64,000 nt of DNA, from the NCBI GenBank assembly GCA_948567375.1, contig OX419759.1, positions 48,388,593-48,452,592 of the forward strand, given 5' to 3'. Each line of letters begins with the position of its first letter. Position 1 is the stretch's first letter. Both the position numbers and the translations under genes were made by a program. The DNA comes from Lunularia cruciata. Its lineage: Eukaryota > Streptophyta > Marchantiopsida > Lunulariales > Lunulariaceae. The notes beneath the pieces were generated by a model. It was not told the DNA's origin, did not search any database, and saw only the letters and a program-made list of their open reading frames with translations. This document shows, one piece after another, positions 45,950-57,500 of the stretch.

Positions 45950-46850
45950 TATGCAACAACAAATTGAGCACCTTACTTGATTGTTGGATGAACGAGATCT
46001 TTGACGACAAGAGCAGGTGGAGAGAGTACTAATTCAAGAAGGAGAAGATTGGATCAGGTTCCCTAAAACCAAGGTGTTTGAAGGCAAGAATCTCCCGGGT
46101 GGAGTGGAGAATTTTGTGTTTGATTGTGAACGTTATTTTGAAGCTACCAATCTACAAGATGAGCAAAAATAGATTCTCTTGGCTTCTAGCCAATTGGATG
46201 GAGTAGCAAAGCTATGGTAGAGATTTTGAGTAGAGCGAGCCGAACGACAAATGGTTACACCGATCTTGACATGGGCAGAATTCAAGAGCGTAATAATCAG
46301 TCGGTTCCAAGCTATAAATGCCACACGAGCTACACGGGATAAGTTGGCAAAGTTGAAACAGATTGGCTCTGTAAGAAGTTACATCACGTAGTTCCAAAAC
46401 ACCATCATGCAAATTCTAGATATTTTGGAAGGTGAAGCTTTGGATCAATTCGTGAGGGGCTTGAAAGCAAGAACCAAATTAGAGGTAAGCATGCGAGAGC
46501 CACAACACTTGGAGGAGGCCATGCGGTTGGCCAAACGTTTTGATTCCTTGGTGGCAACAACTTGGTCTCGACCTCGACCCCCACAAAGCCTACCAATACA
46601 CTACACACAAGTGGAGGAGCCAACACCAATGGAGATTGATGCAATTCAATGAAGACCACTAGGCATGGCAGATAGGGAGAAACTGCGACAAAATGGTGGT
46701 TGTTTTTATTGTCGCCAGTTGGGGCATCGCATTGCTAAATGTCCACTCAAGAATGGACGACCTCGACAAGTTGCCCAAGTGGAGGTTGTAGAGCGGAATG
46801 ATCAAGGAAACAAGGAATCCCAGTAGGAGATTTTGAGCCGACTATTGGGA
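45950..46850 (+). pseudogene. B5 gag
   Basis: Capsid-type segments include ENFVFDCERYFEATNLQDEQK, TWAEFKSVIISRFQ and LEGEALDQFVRGLK. A CCHC knuckle (CFYCRQLGHRIAKC) is at 46701-46742. Stops at about 46168, 46217, 46226, 46387 and 46649 break the frame, most readable as C-to-T or G-to-A changes. Gag would form the particle and package RNA. Confidence 0.8.
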
Positions 46851-46852
46851 GC

Positions 46853-47320
46853 TTGATTAGTTCCAATGGCATTGAAGGCTTGACCTATGCAAGTCTACTT
46901 CACTTGCAAGGTATGATATCTAATCGGGGTTGTAGGATTTTGGTTGTCTCTGGAAGTTCAGAGAATTGCATGTCTATGCAAGTAGCAAAGGAATTGGGTA
47001 TTCCTATCAAGCCAGTGACTGGAAGTAGTTTGATGATGGCGGATGGTAGAAAAGGTTTTGCATTCCGCACCTCGCATCTTGTTACCTTCAAGATTGGGAA
47101 GGAGTATTTGGAGTGTATGAGGTTTGTAGTGGCACCTCTACACTATGATATCATTCTGGGTCTACCTTGGCTTGAACGTCATAAGGTTCAATTTGATTGG
47201 ACCCGACGTCAAATTCAAGTACAACACCAAGGTAGGAATTTCCGATTAGGTTGTCTGGCACCTCTGAGTAAACACCTAAGAATAGTCAGTCCCAAGATGG
47301 GAAGTTTGTTGAGAAGGTAG
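46853..47320 (+). pseudogene. B5 aspartic protease region
   Basis: VVSGSSENCMSMQVAKELGIP sits where gypsy proteases have (D)SGSS; here the catalytic Asp position reads Val-Ser, so it is probably mutated. The ILGLPWL block (about 47154-47172) is the second conserved feature. After it come three near-repeats with GKF (SQDGKFVEKVAIE-like units, about 47285-47450). Confidence 0.7.
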
Positions 47321-47619
47321 CCATAGAGCAAATCTGGAAGGGAGATGAGTCCCAAGATGGGAAGTTTGCCAAGAAGGCAACCATGGAGCAAGCTTGGAAA
47401 AGAGGTGAGTCCCTAGAAGGGAAGTTTGTTAATGAAGCAGCCATAGAGCAAGCTTTGGAGGAAGATAAGTCTGTATTCGCGGTGTGGATCAAGCCGATTG
47501 CACAAGAACTATCTGAGGAGGGCCAAGTGCCGCATCAAGCAACGGTTGATTGGATAGTTCAGGAGTTTGCAGATGTGTTTCCGGATGATCTGCCAAAGGG
47601 ATTACCCTCTGATTGAGGT

Positions 47620-48816
47620 ATGCTCTTCAAGATCAAGTTATTGCCAGGGAGTACTCCAGTGAGTAGACCAATCTATCGGCTCTCACCAAAGGAGTTGGAG
47701 GAGTTGCAAATAACACTTACAGAGTTGTTGGAGAAGGATTTCATACGACATAGTACCTCTCCGTGGGGAGCACCGGTACTATTTGTTCCAAAGAAGGATG
47801 GAGGACTTTGTTTCTGTATTGATTACCATGGGCTCAATAAGCAAACCGTGAAGAATGCATATCCCTTGCCTCGGATCAATGACCTGCTTGATCAATTAAG
47901 TGGAGCACGCTACTTTTCCAAGCTAGATCTTCATAGCGGTTATTGGCAAATTCCTATTGAAGGAGAGGACATGAAAAAGACTGCCTTTTGCACAAGGTAT
48001 GGACATTTTGAGTGGAGAGTTCTACCTTTCGGACTCACTTATGCTCCAACAGTCTTCATGGATCAGATGCATCGGGTGTTGGAGGGACTATTGGATCAGT
48101 CCGTGGTAGTGTTCTTAGATGATATCTTAATCTATAGTAGGACAGAGGCAGAACAAAGGAATCATGTGCGAGAAGTCCTAAGACGACTACGACAGTGGAA
48201 ATTTTATTGCAAGAAGTCAAAGTGTGCTTTTTGGCAGAAGGAGGTTACCTTCTTGGGTCATAAGATCTCATCAGAGGGGATCAAGATGGAAGAAGAGAAG
48301 ATCAAGGCCATTACTGATTGGCCTACCCCAAAGGATGCTATTGAAGTACAAGCATTCAATGGATTGGCCAGTTTTTACCGACGGTTCATCCACTATTATG
48401 CTCACGTGGTTGCATCATTGATTGACCTCTTGGGAAAGAACTTGAGCTTCCAATGGACCACCAAGCATGAAGAAGCATTCCAGAAGTTAAAGCATATGGT
48501 GTCTTCAAGACCCATTCTTCAACCATATGATCCTCAACTACCTTGTGTGGTTGATTTTGATGCTTCTAACTTTGCAATTGGAGCTGTGTTGCAACAAGAA
48601 TTTCCAGATGGACTACATCCTATTGCCTTTGTGTCTCGCCAACTTAATACAGCTGAAAGAAATTACTCTGCTCGAGATTGGGAACAACTTGCAATGGTAT
48701 GTGCCACCAAGGTATGGAGGCATTATCTCTTGGGGAAACAAGTGATGATGCAAACTGATCACAAGCCATTGTTGCAGACCTTACACCTAGAGCACATGAA
48801 GAGTCGACATTATTGA
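47620..48816 (+). pseudogene. B5 reverse transcriptase and RNase H
   Basis: A 398-codon piece: [12 protein letters not shown] (about 47812-47847), FSKLDLHSGYWQIPI (about 47910-47955), FGLTYAPTVFMDQM (about 48028-48069) and the catalytic FLDD (about 48112-48123). RNase H follows with VDFDASNFAIGAVL (about 48547-48588) and TDHKPL (about 48757-48774). It ends at a TGA (48814) where relatives read Gln or Arg followed by WEEQL; the same frame then continues into the integrase part. Confidence 0.88.
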
Positions 48817-48834
48817 TGGGAAGAGCAACTCCAA

Positions 48835-49851
48835 TTGTTCAACATCAAACTTGAGTACAAACCAGGTCGGTTCCATGTCATCCTTGATGCTCTATCACAA
48901 CGACCTGATTTCAAGTCTCTTCCTCTCATCACGACAACAATTACGACGATGTCAATTGATCCCAAGATTCATAACGAGTTTTGGTTAGCTCTACAGCAAG
49001 ATCCCTTCTTCCTAATGGTACATGGTCGGCTAACAACAGGTGAAAAGGAGTACAACACCTTCTCCTTCAAGGAAGGCCTTCTATTCCATGCGGACCGGAT
49101 CTATGTTCCAGCCAAAGGTGATCTTCAACTTGTGCGCCTTCAAGAAGCCCATGATTTACCCATCACTGGTCACATGGGTGTGGACAAGACCTTGGGTACC
49201 CTCCAACATCAATGGTGGTGGCCCAGCATGACACGGGATGTTCAAGAATTTGTCCGATCATGTGAGAGCTGCCAACGTAACAAGGCCAACAACCAGAAGC
49301 CGGGTGGACTCCTTCAAGTGCTTGCCATTCCATCAGCTCGTTGGGAGCATGTGAGCTTGGATCTCATCACATCCTTGCCAAAGACAAAACAAGGACACAC
49401 CGCCATTGTGGTGTTTGTGGATAAGCTTGGTAAGCAAATCCACTTGGCACCAACCTGTGATACTATGGATGCTCCAACCTTAGCACAAATCTACTTTGAC
49501 AATGTCTTCAAGCATCATGGAATGCCATGCGTACTCATCTCCGACCGTGATCCTCGCTTTACCGGAAAGTTTTGGCAAGCACTCTTTCAGATACTCGGCA
49601 CCAAGCTTGCTTTGTCCACGGCCTATGATCCTCAAACTAATGGACAAACTGAACGTGAAAATTGTACATTGGAGGATATGTTGCGTGCCTTTGTCAATGT
49701 CCACCATACCAATTGGGATGAATGTCTTGCCACTGCCAAATTTGCCTACAACAATTCCAAACAGGCAAGCACTGGATTCTCTCCTTTCTTTCTCAATTTT
49801 GGCCAAGATCTGCTTGTTCCAGATTCTCTTCTTGCTCTCCCTCCATCTTAG
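48835..49851 (+). pseudogene. B5 RNase H end and integrase
   Basis: A 338-codon piece. The integrase zinc domain has GHMGVDKT and CESCQRN (about 49165-49285). The catalytic residues are Asp in SLDLITSLP (about 49358), Asp in LISDRDPRF (about 49540) and Glu in NGQTERE (about 49650). It corresponds to the left-hand integrases of B1 and B4. All three acidic residues are intact. Confidence 0.9.
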
Positions 49852-49929
49852 GTTCCTCATACTTCAACATTCTTGACCACTATATCCCAATCTCTCTAAC
49901 AAGCCAAATCTCACCTCCTTGTTGCTTAG

Positions 49930-50400
49930 AATTGCCAAAAACAATATGCGGACCACCATCGTCAAGATCTCACCTTTGAAGTCGGTGATAAAGTCATGTT
50001 ATCCTCTAGTAACCTCCCTCTCCCACTCGATACCCAAGTTTGTAAACTTGCCTCTAATTGGATAGGACCCTTTGATATCACCCAAATTGTCTCTCCCGTT
50101 GCTTATCGTCTTGCCTTGCCTTGTCACATGCGTATCCATCCTGTCTTTCATGTTTCCAAGTTGAAACCCTTTGTTCCTAACCCCTCTTCCTTTTCCTCTT
50201 GAGTCCAACCTCCCCCTCTTCCTATCCTTATCAATGATCATGAGGAGTACGAAGTTGATTGTATCCTTGCGTGTCACCACATTCAACGAGGCTGTCGCCA
50301 ACATACGGAGTACAAGGTCCTTTGGAAAGGGTATCCCCTTCATGATGCCACCTGGGAACCTCTTTCTCACCTCCAAAATGCATAGACGGCCATCCAGGAA
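49930..50400 (+). pseudogene. B5 GPY/F module and chromodomain
   Basis: IGPFDITQIVSPVAYRLALP and HPVFHVSKLKPF (about 50064-50178) form the GPY/F module. After a TGA (50200) and a change of frame, a chromodomain follows (about 50248-50380) with EYEVD, EYKVLWKGYP and ATWEPLSHLQNA. Chromodomains bind methylated histone H3 and direct insertion into heterochromatin, which fits the nesting seen here. Confidence 0.85.
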
Positions 50401-50451
50401 TTCAAAGCTTCATTGGCGACAAGGATGTCACCAACTAGCGGCGGGGGAATA

Positions 50452-50878
50452 TGTTACAATATGGAGTTTAGCGACGAAGTCAGTCAGGCTCACAAAGTAG
50501 CACATGAGATAAATTAGCCTAGAATATTCCGGAAGTATCTAGGAAGCTTCTTGGGAAGCTTCCCGGTTAGCTTAGCTTGCACCTTAAGTAAGTAGCTTCT
50601 AGAAGGAAGCTTCTAGAAACTTCCAACTAGCTTAGCTTGCATGCCAAGTAGGCGGCTTCTAGAAGGAAGCTTCTTGAGAAGCTTCCTAGTTAACTTGGTT
50701 TGCACTCTAAGAAAGCGGCTTGAGGAAGCTTCTTGAGAAGCTTCTCAAGGGCCTTGTATGCTACCTATAAATACCAAAGCCAAAGCTCATGCTAGGCATT
50801 TGGAGTTTTTCCCTCATTCAAGTGTCCCAATGTGAGTTTCCATTCTCCTATTTCTCTCCTCAGATTCGGTCTCTTACA
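50452..50878 (+). repeat. B5 3' LTR
   Basis: 427 bp, near-identical to 45211-45649 apart from a missing 13-bp-scale repeat unit and a few substitutions (start TGTTACAA instead of TGTAACAA). TATAAATA is at 50766-50773. Confidence 0.92.
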
Positions 50879-50883
50879 AGGAT

Positions 50884-53780
50884 GAATATGAATCTGAATC
50901 TGATTCAGATGTGTATCCTTTGTGTGCTATGGACTTTTCACCTAAGCCAAAGGTTTTGAAGGACCCAGATAAATCACCATTGACACTTGAGGAGATATAA
51001 AGGAGGTTATCTACTCTCAAGTATGGTCCAAATGTTACCAAGGAGGAGAAGGTGAGATTTGAGGAGATTTTCCTCAAGTTCATCCATGTGTTTGCTTTTA
51101 GTTACAAGGATCTAAAGGAAGTCACTTTGGAGGAGCACAAGATTGAGGTGGAGTCACATGCAAGACCAGTCCGCCAAAAGCAACATCATATTAGCCCACT
51201 AATATCTTTGGTTATGAAGGAGGAGATTGATAAGCTCAAGGAGGCCGGATTTATCTTTGAGGTGGAGAATTTAGAATGGGTGTCTCCAATTGCCATTGTG
51301 AAGAAAAAGAATGGCAAGCTTTGGGTATGTGTGGATTACAAGAAGCTCAACATTGTTACCAAGAAGGAGTACTACCTATTATCATTCATGGATGAGATCT
51401 TGGAGAATGTTGCAAGTCATGAGAGGTACAATTTTGGAGATGGTTGTAGTGGATATAACCAAATCAAGATTGCACTAGAGCATCAACAACTCACTACATT
51501 CACCACACCTTGGAGAACTTACACTTTCAAGGTCATGCCTTTTGGGCTTTGCAATGCTCCAACCACATTCCAACAATTCATGAACAAGGTATTTAAACCT
51601 TTCATTGGGAAATTTGTGAGAGACTTCATTGATGAATTTTGTGTCTATGGGAGCAAGGAGGAGCACTTTGAGCACCTAATCAAGGTCTTGTAATGCTTGG
51701 ATGAGGCAAATGCATCACTCAACCCAAAGAAGTGCATTTTTGGATGTGAAGAAGGTCTACTTTTAGGTCACATCATCTCCAAGGTTGGAATAGCAATTGA
51801 TCTTAAGAAGGTGAGGAAAATCTCATACCTTCCATTCCCTTCAAGCTTGACAAAGGTACGCCAATTCTTGGGGATGGTTAGGTACTATAGGAGGTTCATC
51901 TTTTCATTTTCCAACAAGGCTTATGCATTGACCATCTACATGAAGAAGGGTGTAGATTACCCGGTGATTTTGGAGGACAAGGAGGCTCTCAAAGCTTTTG
52001 AGGAGCTCAAGAAATCCCTTGTTGTAGCTCCAATTCTTGCTAAACTTGATTGGAGTAAGCCTTTAATCCTCTATACTGATGCTTCTAATTTAGCTATAGG
52101 ATGCACTCCTAGTCAATTAGACCAATATAGGCATGATCATCCAATAGCTTATGCTAGTAGGCATATGGTTTCAATAGAAAACAACTACTCTATTATGGAG
52201 AGAGAAGGGTTGGCAGTGATCTTTGGTCTCAAGAAGTTTAGACACTATTTGATTGGAGGGTAAGCCACCATTTTCACATATCACAAGGCTTTGAAGTACA
52301 TCTTCAAAAAGCTTAATGTGGAGGGGAGGCTAGCAAGGTGGTTGATACTCTTATTTGAGTATGACTACACCATTAAGGATAAGCCAGGAAAGAAACATGC
52401 AAATGTTGATTTGTTATCTAGGGCCTATGATCATGATGGAGATGAGCCAATGGATGATTCCTTCTCGGATGAGGAGCTCATGACAATCTCAATCACTCAA
52501 GATGTTCCAATGGAGTACAAGGAGATTGTGGATTTTGTGACAAGAGATAACTATCCAGAAGGGTTGCATGCTAGGGATAAGAAGGCCCTTGCAGCAAGAT
52601 CTAGACCTTACATAATGGTGGAAGATATTCTTTTTCACCAAGGAGAAAATGGTCTATTTCAAAGAGTAGTGGGTAAGGAAGAGTCTATCCCACTCATAAA
52701 AGAGTTTCATGAAGGTTTAGTGTATGGAGGACACTTTGCAAGAAAGGTGATTGCTTTCAAGATTCAAGATGCAAGTTACCATTGGAGAGGGATTTTCAAG
52801 GATTGTCTTGATTATTGCAAAACTTGTCATTTTTGTCAATATTTTGCTAGCAAATCTACTTCCACTTCATCACTTAGATCAATTCCATTGCTAGGACCTT
52901 TTGAGAAGTAGGGAATTGATTTTTTAGGTCCTCTCAATAGAAACCCAAGGAACAATTGGTACATTGTGGTAGTTACTGATTACCTTACCAAGTGGGTTGA
53001 GGCTAGACCATTGAGGACAAGAATGAAGATGAAGTTGTTAGATTTCTTTATGAATGCATTATCACTAGGTTTGGATGCCCTTTGGAGTTGGTTTTTGATA
53101 GAGGAGGAGAGTTTACAAGAAGCATCACTATAGCCATGCTACGACATTTCTCTATCACACATAGAGTAACTACATCTTATAAGCCAAATTCCAATGGCTT
53201 GGCAGAGAGAACCAATCAGACCTTTTGCATGATGTTGGCCAAAGATGCAGAAATGGAGGGGGCTAAACATCATTAGGACAAGAGGATTCATGCAGTTTTG
53301 TGGGAGTATAGGACAACTATGAAGACTTTCACCCAATATTCTCCATTTCAATTGGTATATGGTATTAAGTCTACCTTACCTATTCACTTTGATCTTCCTA
53401 CCTTCCAAAGCATTCATAAGAGATTGAAAAAAGCACAAGGAGGTGATGTAAAGAAGTCAAGGAAGGATCAACTCATGGAATTGGAAGAGACACGAGCAGT
53501 TGCTATGGTTCAAGTGGAGCAAGCCCAAAGGAAACAAAAGGAGAGCTATGACAAGAGGCAAGGCAAGAAGAAGGTGGAGCCTTTGAAAGAAGGTGATTGG
53601 GTAATGCTGTTTGATTCCATTTGATTCAAGAGAGTGCAAAAGAAATTTTTGCCTAAGTACTTTGGACCTTTCATAGTGGAGAAGGTGTGGGGGAAATTAC
53701 ACCTATGATCTCAAGGAGTTGGGAAGAAGACACTTTGATAGGATTAGCCATGATAAGTTAAAGATGTATCATAGAAGGTA
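50884..53780 (+). pseudogene. A2 reverse transcriptase, RNase H and integrase
   Basis: Pieces in order: RT with CVDYKKLN, PFGLCNAPTTFQ and FIDE (51640 region), where A1 has FIDD, so a catalytic Asp is mutated. RNase H has TDAS (about 52078). Integrase has zinc-domain residues (52700-52850), GGEFTRS and NGLAERTNQ (about 53100-53220). Stops at about 50998, 51691, 52261, 52909, 53274 and 53622, plus small frameshifts, break it. Translated pieces are close to A1 throughout, so the two belong to one family. Confidence 0.85.
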
Positions 53781-53829
53781 AAGAGACCTTCACTTTGAGG
53801 ACAAAGTGAAAACTTAGTCCGGGGGTAAA

Positions 53830-54515
53830 TGTAACACCCATTTGTGCATGTGTATTGTATTTTGATATTTAGTTTGATATTACAAGTACTTGAGAGATAT
53901 TATTTATATAGAGATAAAAGATGGTTCTACATTAGTCATGATTAGCTAAAGTTAGTCATAGCTAAGATAGAGATGACCTTACTTTAGAGGAACTGGAAAA
54001 GATGAGCACCACTATTTTAGATTCTAGTGTGTTGACTTGGTATTATTCCTAAGTGTTTGGCTTTGAGGAAAGAGTTGAGAACTCTTGGGCCCAAAGCCTT
54101 TTTTTTGGATTCTTCTATAGTCCAAGGATAGCCCATGTGAAGGAATCCTTGAGTTAGTGGTTGGGTCAAGATAAGATCATATGCTTAGTGGAACATGCCC
54201 ATGTGGATGGATATTCCGTTATACTTTTTGACTTTACTTGACTTTTAGCCTAGTTACTTGGGTTACTATGGTAAATAGTAACTTTAGTGCGTAACTATTT
54301 CATAAGTATATAAACAAGGGGTGATGAAGTACTCATCATCCTTTCATTTACAACAATCTCTCTCATTGAGTTCTCTAGTGAGCAATGTCTTGAGTTTTGG
54401 AGTGTTAGCCTTGGAGGAGTATAATGGAGTTGGGGTTCTTTGCCTTTTGAGTCCATGGTGCGTTACCAAAATAACCATCAGGGATTCATCTTGAGCAAGA
54501 GATAGGCCGGCTTAT
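53830..54515 (+). repeat. A2 3' LTR
   Basis: It begins TGTAACACCCATTTGTGC after the polypurine tract and matches the A1 LTR in reverse. A TATA box (tatataaac, about 54306-54314) lies in the middle. The end near ggccggctta is decayed. Confidence 0.85.
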
Positions 54516-57500
54516 TGGTGTTATTGTAAAGCAACTCTAAACTCAATTTGGACTTTTGAGTCAATTGTAGTTGTTGTAATTATTGCCATAATGAGAAGAA
54601 GAGTCTTCAAATCAAGCTTTTATGATAGGGCATAGGGGATGACATGGAACCTATTGGGTTTGTACTCAAGTTTAATGTCAAAAAACTATAGTTGATCCTC
54701 TTATTGATAATGTCTACTCTTCATGCACTCCAAATGTAATGTCTACTACAAGGGTATGTGATTGGTTTACATGATCACTTGTTTCCCCCTTGTTGGTAAT
54801 GCTTCAATACTATGGTGGCATGTACCATTGCTAGTTATTCTTGATCTCAAGCACAATAATTCCTTTTAATGGTTTTTAGTTGTGAGACATAAAGGCAATG
54901 GGATGTTATCCATCTAAAACTTCTTACTACAACATAGGTCCAATGGCAAAGTTAGAAGCATAAAAATCAACCACACAAGGTAGTTGAGGATCATATGGTT
55001 GAAGGTCTTGAATACACCATATATTTTAGCTTTTGGAATGCTTCTTTGTGATTGGTGGTCCGTTGTAAGCTTGAGGTCTTCCCTAGAAGATTGATCAATG
55101 GTGCAGCCACATGAGCATAATAATAGATGAACTGTTGATAAAAAGTTGCCAATCCATTAAATTCACACAATTCTATGGCATCCTTTGGGATAGGCCAATC
55201 AATGATTGCCTTGATTTTATCCTCTTCCATCTTGATCACCTTCAATGAAATTTTATGACCAAAGAATGTAACTTCCTTTGGCCAAAATGCACACTTTGAC
55301 TTCTTGTAATAAAATTTCCATTGATGTAGTCATCTTAAGACTTCTTGCATGTAATTCATGTGTTTTTTCTCCATCTTTCTATAGTTTAAAATATCATCTA
55401 AGAACACCACCATGTACCGATCTAATAACCCATCCACACTTGATGCATCTGATCTATGAAGATTTCCAAAGCATTAGTGAGCCTGAAAGATAAAACTTCC
55501 CATTCAAATGCCTATATCTCATGTAAAAGACAATAGTTTGCACATCCTCTCTATCAATAAGAATCTACCAATAGCCACTTTGGAGATCCAACTTGGAGAA
55601 GTATTATGCTCCTCTTACTTGATTTAGCAAGTCATCAATTTGAGGCAAGAGATATGCATTCTTCATTATTTGATTATTGAGACCACGATAATCAATATAG
55701 ATATAAAGTCATCCATCCTTCTTTGGGACGAATAGTACCAATGCTCCCTAATAAGATGTATGATGTCATATGAAATCCTTCTCCAATTACTCCATTACTG
55801 TTGTTTGAAGCTCTTCCAACTCCTTTGGTGAGAGTTGATAGATTGGTCTATTCATTGGAGTACTTCTTGGCAATAACTCAAACTTGAAGTGCATACCATG
55901 ATCAAAAGGTAACCCTTTTGACATATCATCTAGAAACATATCTAGAAACTCTAGAACTATTAGATCAGCCATTGCTTGATGAGTGTTCTAGCTCTCATAA
56001 GATTCTCCATATGCATAATTGTCTTGATCCACATTGCAAAAATAGGAATACTCTATGGTTATTTTAATGATAAACTTCACAACTTGGGACTGACTTTTCT
56101 AAGATGTCTTACTCAAAGATGCTAGACAACCTACTTTTTAATTCTTACCTTGGTGTTTTACTTAAATTTTTTGTTGGGTCTAATCAAATTAAACCTTATG
56201 ATGTTCAAGCCAAAGCAAATCTAAAATGAAATCATAGTGTAGAAATGCCACTATAAACCTCATCTACTCCAACTATTCCTTCTCAATCTTGAATGTAACA
56301 AGATGTGAGATATGAAATACAATACCCTTCAAAACCATCTACAATCATCAATTTACTTCCAATTACGGGCTTGATAGGAATACCTAATTCTTTTGTTGAT
56401 TTCATGAACATGCAATTCTTTGAACTTCCAAAGCAACCAAAATCTTACAACCATAATTGGATATCATGCCTTGCAAGTGAAGCAAACTTGCATAAGTTGA
56501 GCCTTTAATCCCATTGGAACTAATCAAGTTTCCAATAGGTGGCTCAAATTCTCTTATTGGGGATTTTCATTTCCTTGTTTGTCATGCTCTATAAACTCCA
56601 TGTGGGTGAATTGTTGAGATTGCTTATTCTCGAGTTGATATGCAATAAAATGATGTTCAACTTGGCAATAATAAAAGTAATCACCATTTTGTCACAATCT
56701 TTCTCTATTTATAGTGCCAACTGGTCTCCATTGGATCGCATCAATCTCCATTGGTGCCGACTCCTCCACCCTAGTGTAGTGTGTTGGTGGGTTTTGTTAA
56801 GGTCAAGATCAGGACCAAGTTGTTGCAACCAAGGAATCAAAGTGCTCAACCAATTGCATGGTTTCCTCCAAGTGTTTGGGCTCTTGCATAGTCACTTCTA
56901 ATTTGGTGCGTAACTTCAAACCACTCACAAATCAATCCTTAGCTTCACCTTCTAATATATCTGGAATTTGCATAATGATGTTTGGGAATTGAGTGATGTA
57001 CTTTCTCACATAAACAATCTACTTTAATTCATCCAATTTATCATGTGTAGTTCATGCAATATTTATAATCTCCCAATTATTGTGCTCTTGTTGAGATTGG
57101 TGCAATAAACCACCATTTAGCTTGCTTTCCTTAGAATTGCCACCATAGTTTTGCCACTCCATCCAATTGGCTTGAAGCCAAGAGAATCTATCTTTGCTTA
57201 TCTTGAAGATTTGTAGCTTCAAAATAATATTTATAGTCAAACATAAAATTCTTCACTACATCTAAGAGATTCTTACCTTCAAATACCTTGGGCTTTGTAA
57301 ATTGGATTTTTTCTTCTTCTTCTCAAAATAGTGTTCTCTCTACATGCTCTGTTATCAGTGGTCTCTTTCTTCCAACAATTCTTCAAACAATCACGTAAGA
57401 TGCTCAATTTGTTACTATAGAGCAATAATAACTTTGGGCATTACCGCTATGGCTACTACCCTATCAAAATATATACAATTATCTAAGTTAACATGTAGAT

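Larger units (their letters stand above)
45211..50878 (+). mobile_element. Element B5, full-length B-type chromovirus in A2
   Basis: The LTRs are 45211-45649 and 50452-50878, with the target duplication aggat at 45206-45210 and 50879-50883. The primer site is TGGTATTAGAGC (45651-45662), one base from the initiator-Met site. A polypurine tract (gcggcggggga) ends at about 50451. Gag, protease, RT, RNase H, integrase and chromodomain are all present in order on the + strand, with relatively few stops. It is the best preserved B copy. Removing it rejoins A2 in frame. Confidence 0.95.
39806..54515 (+). mobile_element. Element A2, decayed A-type copy on + strand, carrying B4 and B5
   Basis: A2 has leader sequence (39930-40290), gag (40316-41609, 44532-45210) and pol (50884-53780). 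A polypurine tract and a 3' LTR (about 53830-54515, TGTAACACCC...) follow. The 5' LTR is not recognisable, and the accessory frame seen in A1 is mostly deleted: sequence jumps from the accessory frame start to the gag start near 40295. It is interrupted at 41610 by B4 and at 45211 by B5, and it itself interrupts B3. Confidence 0.85.
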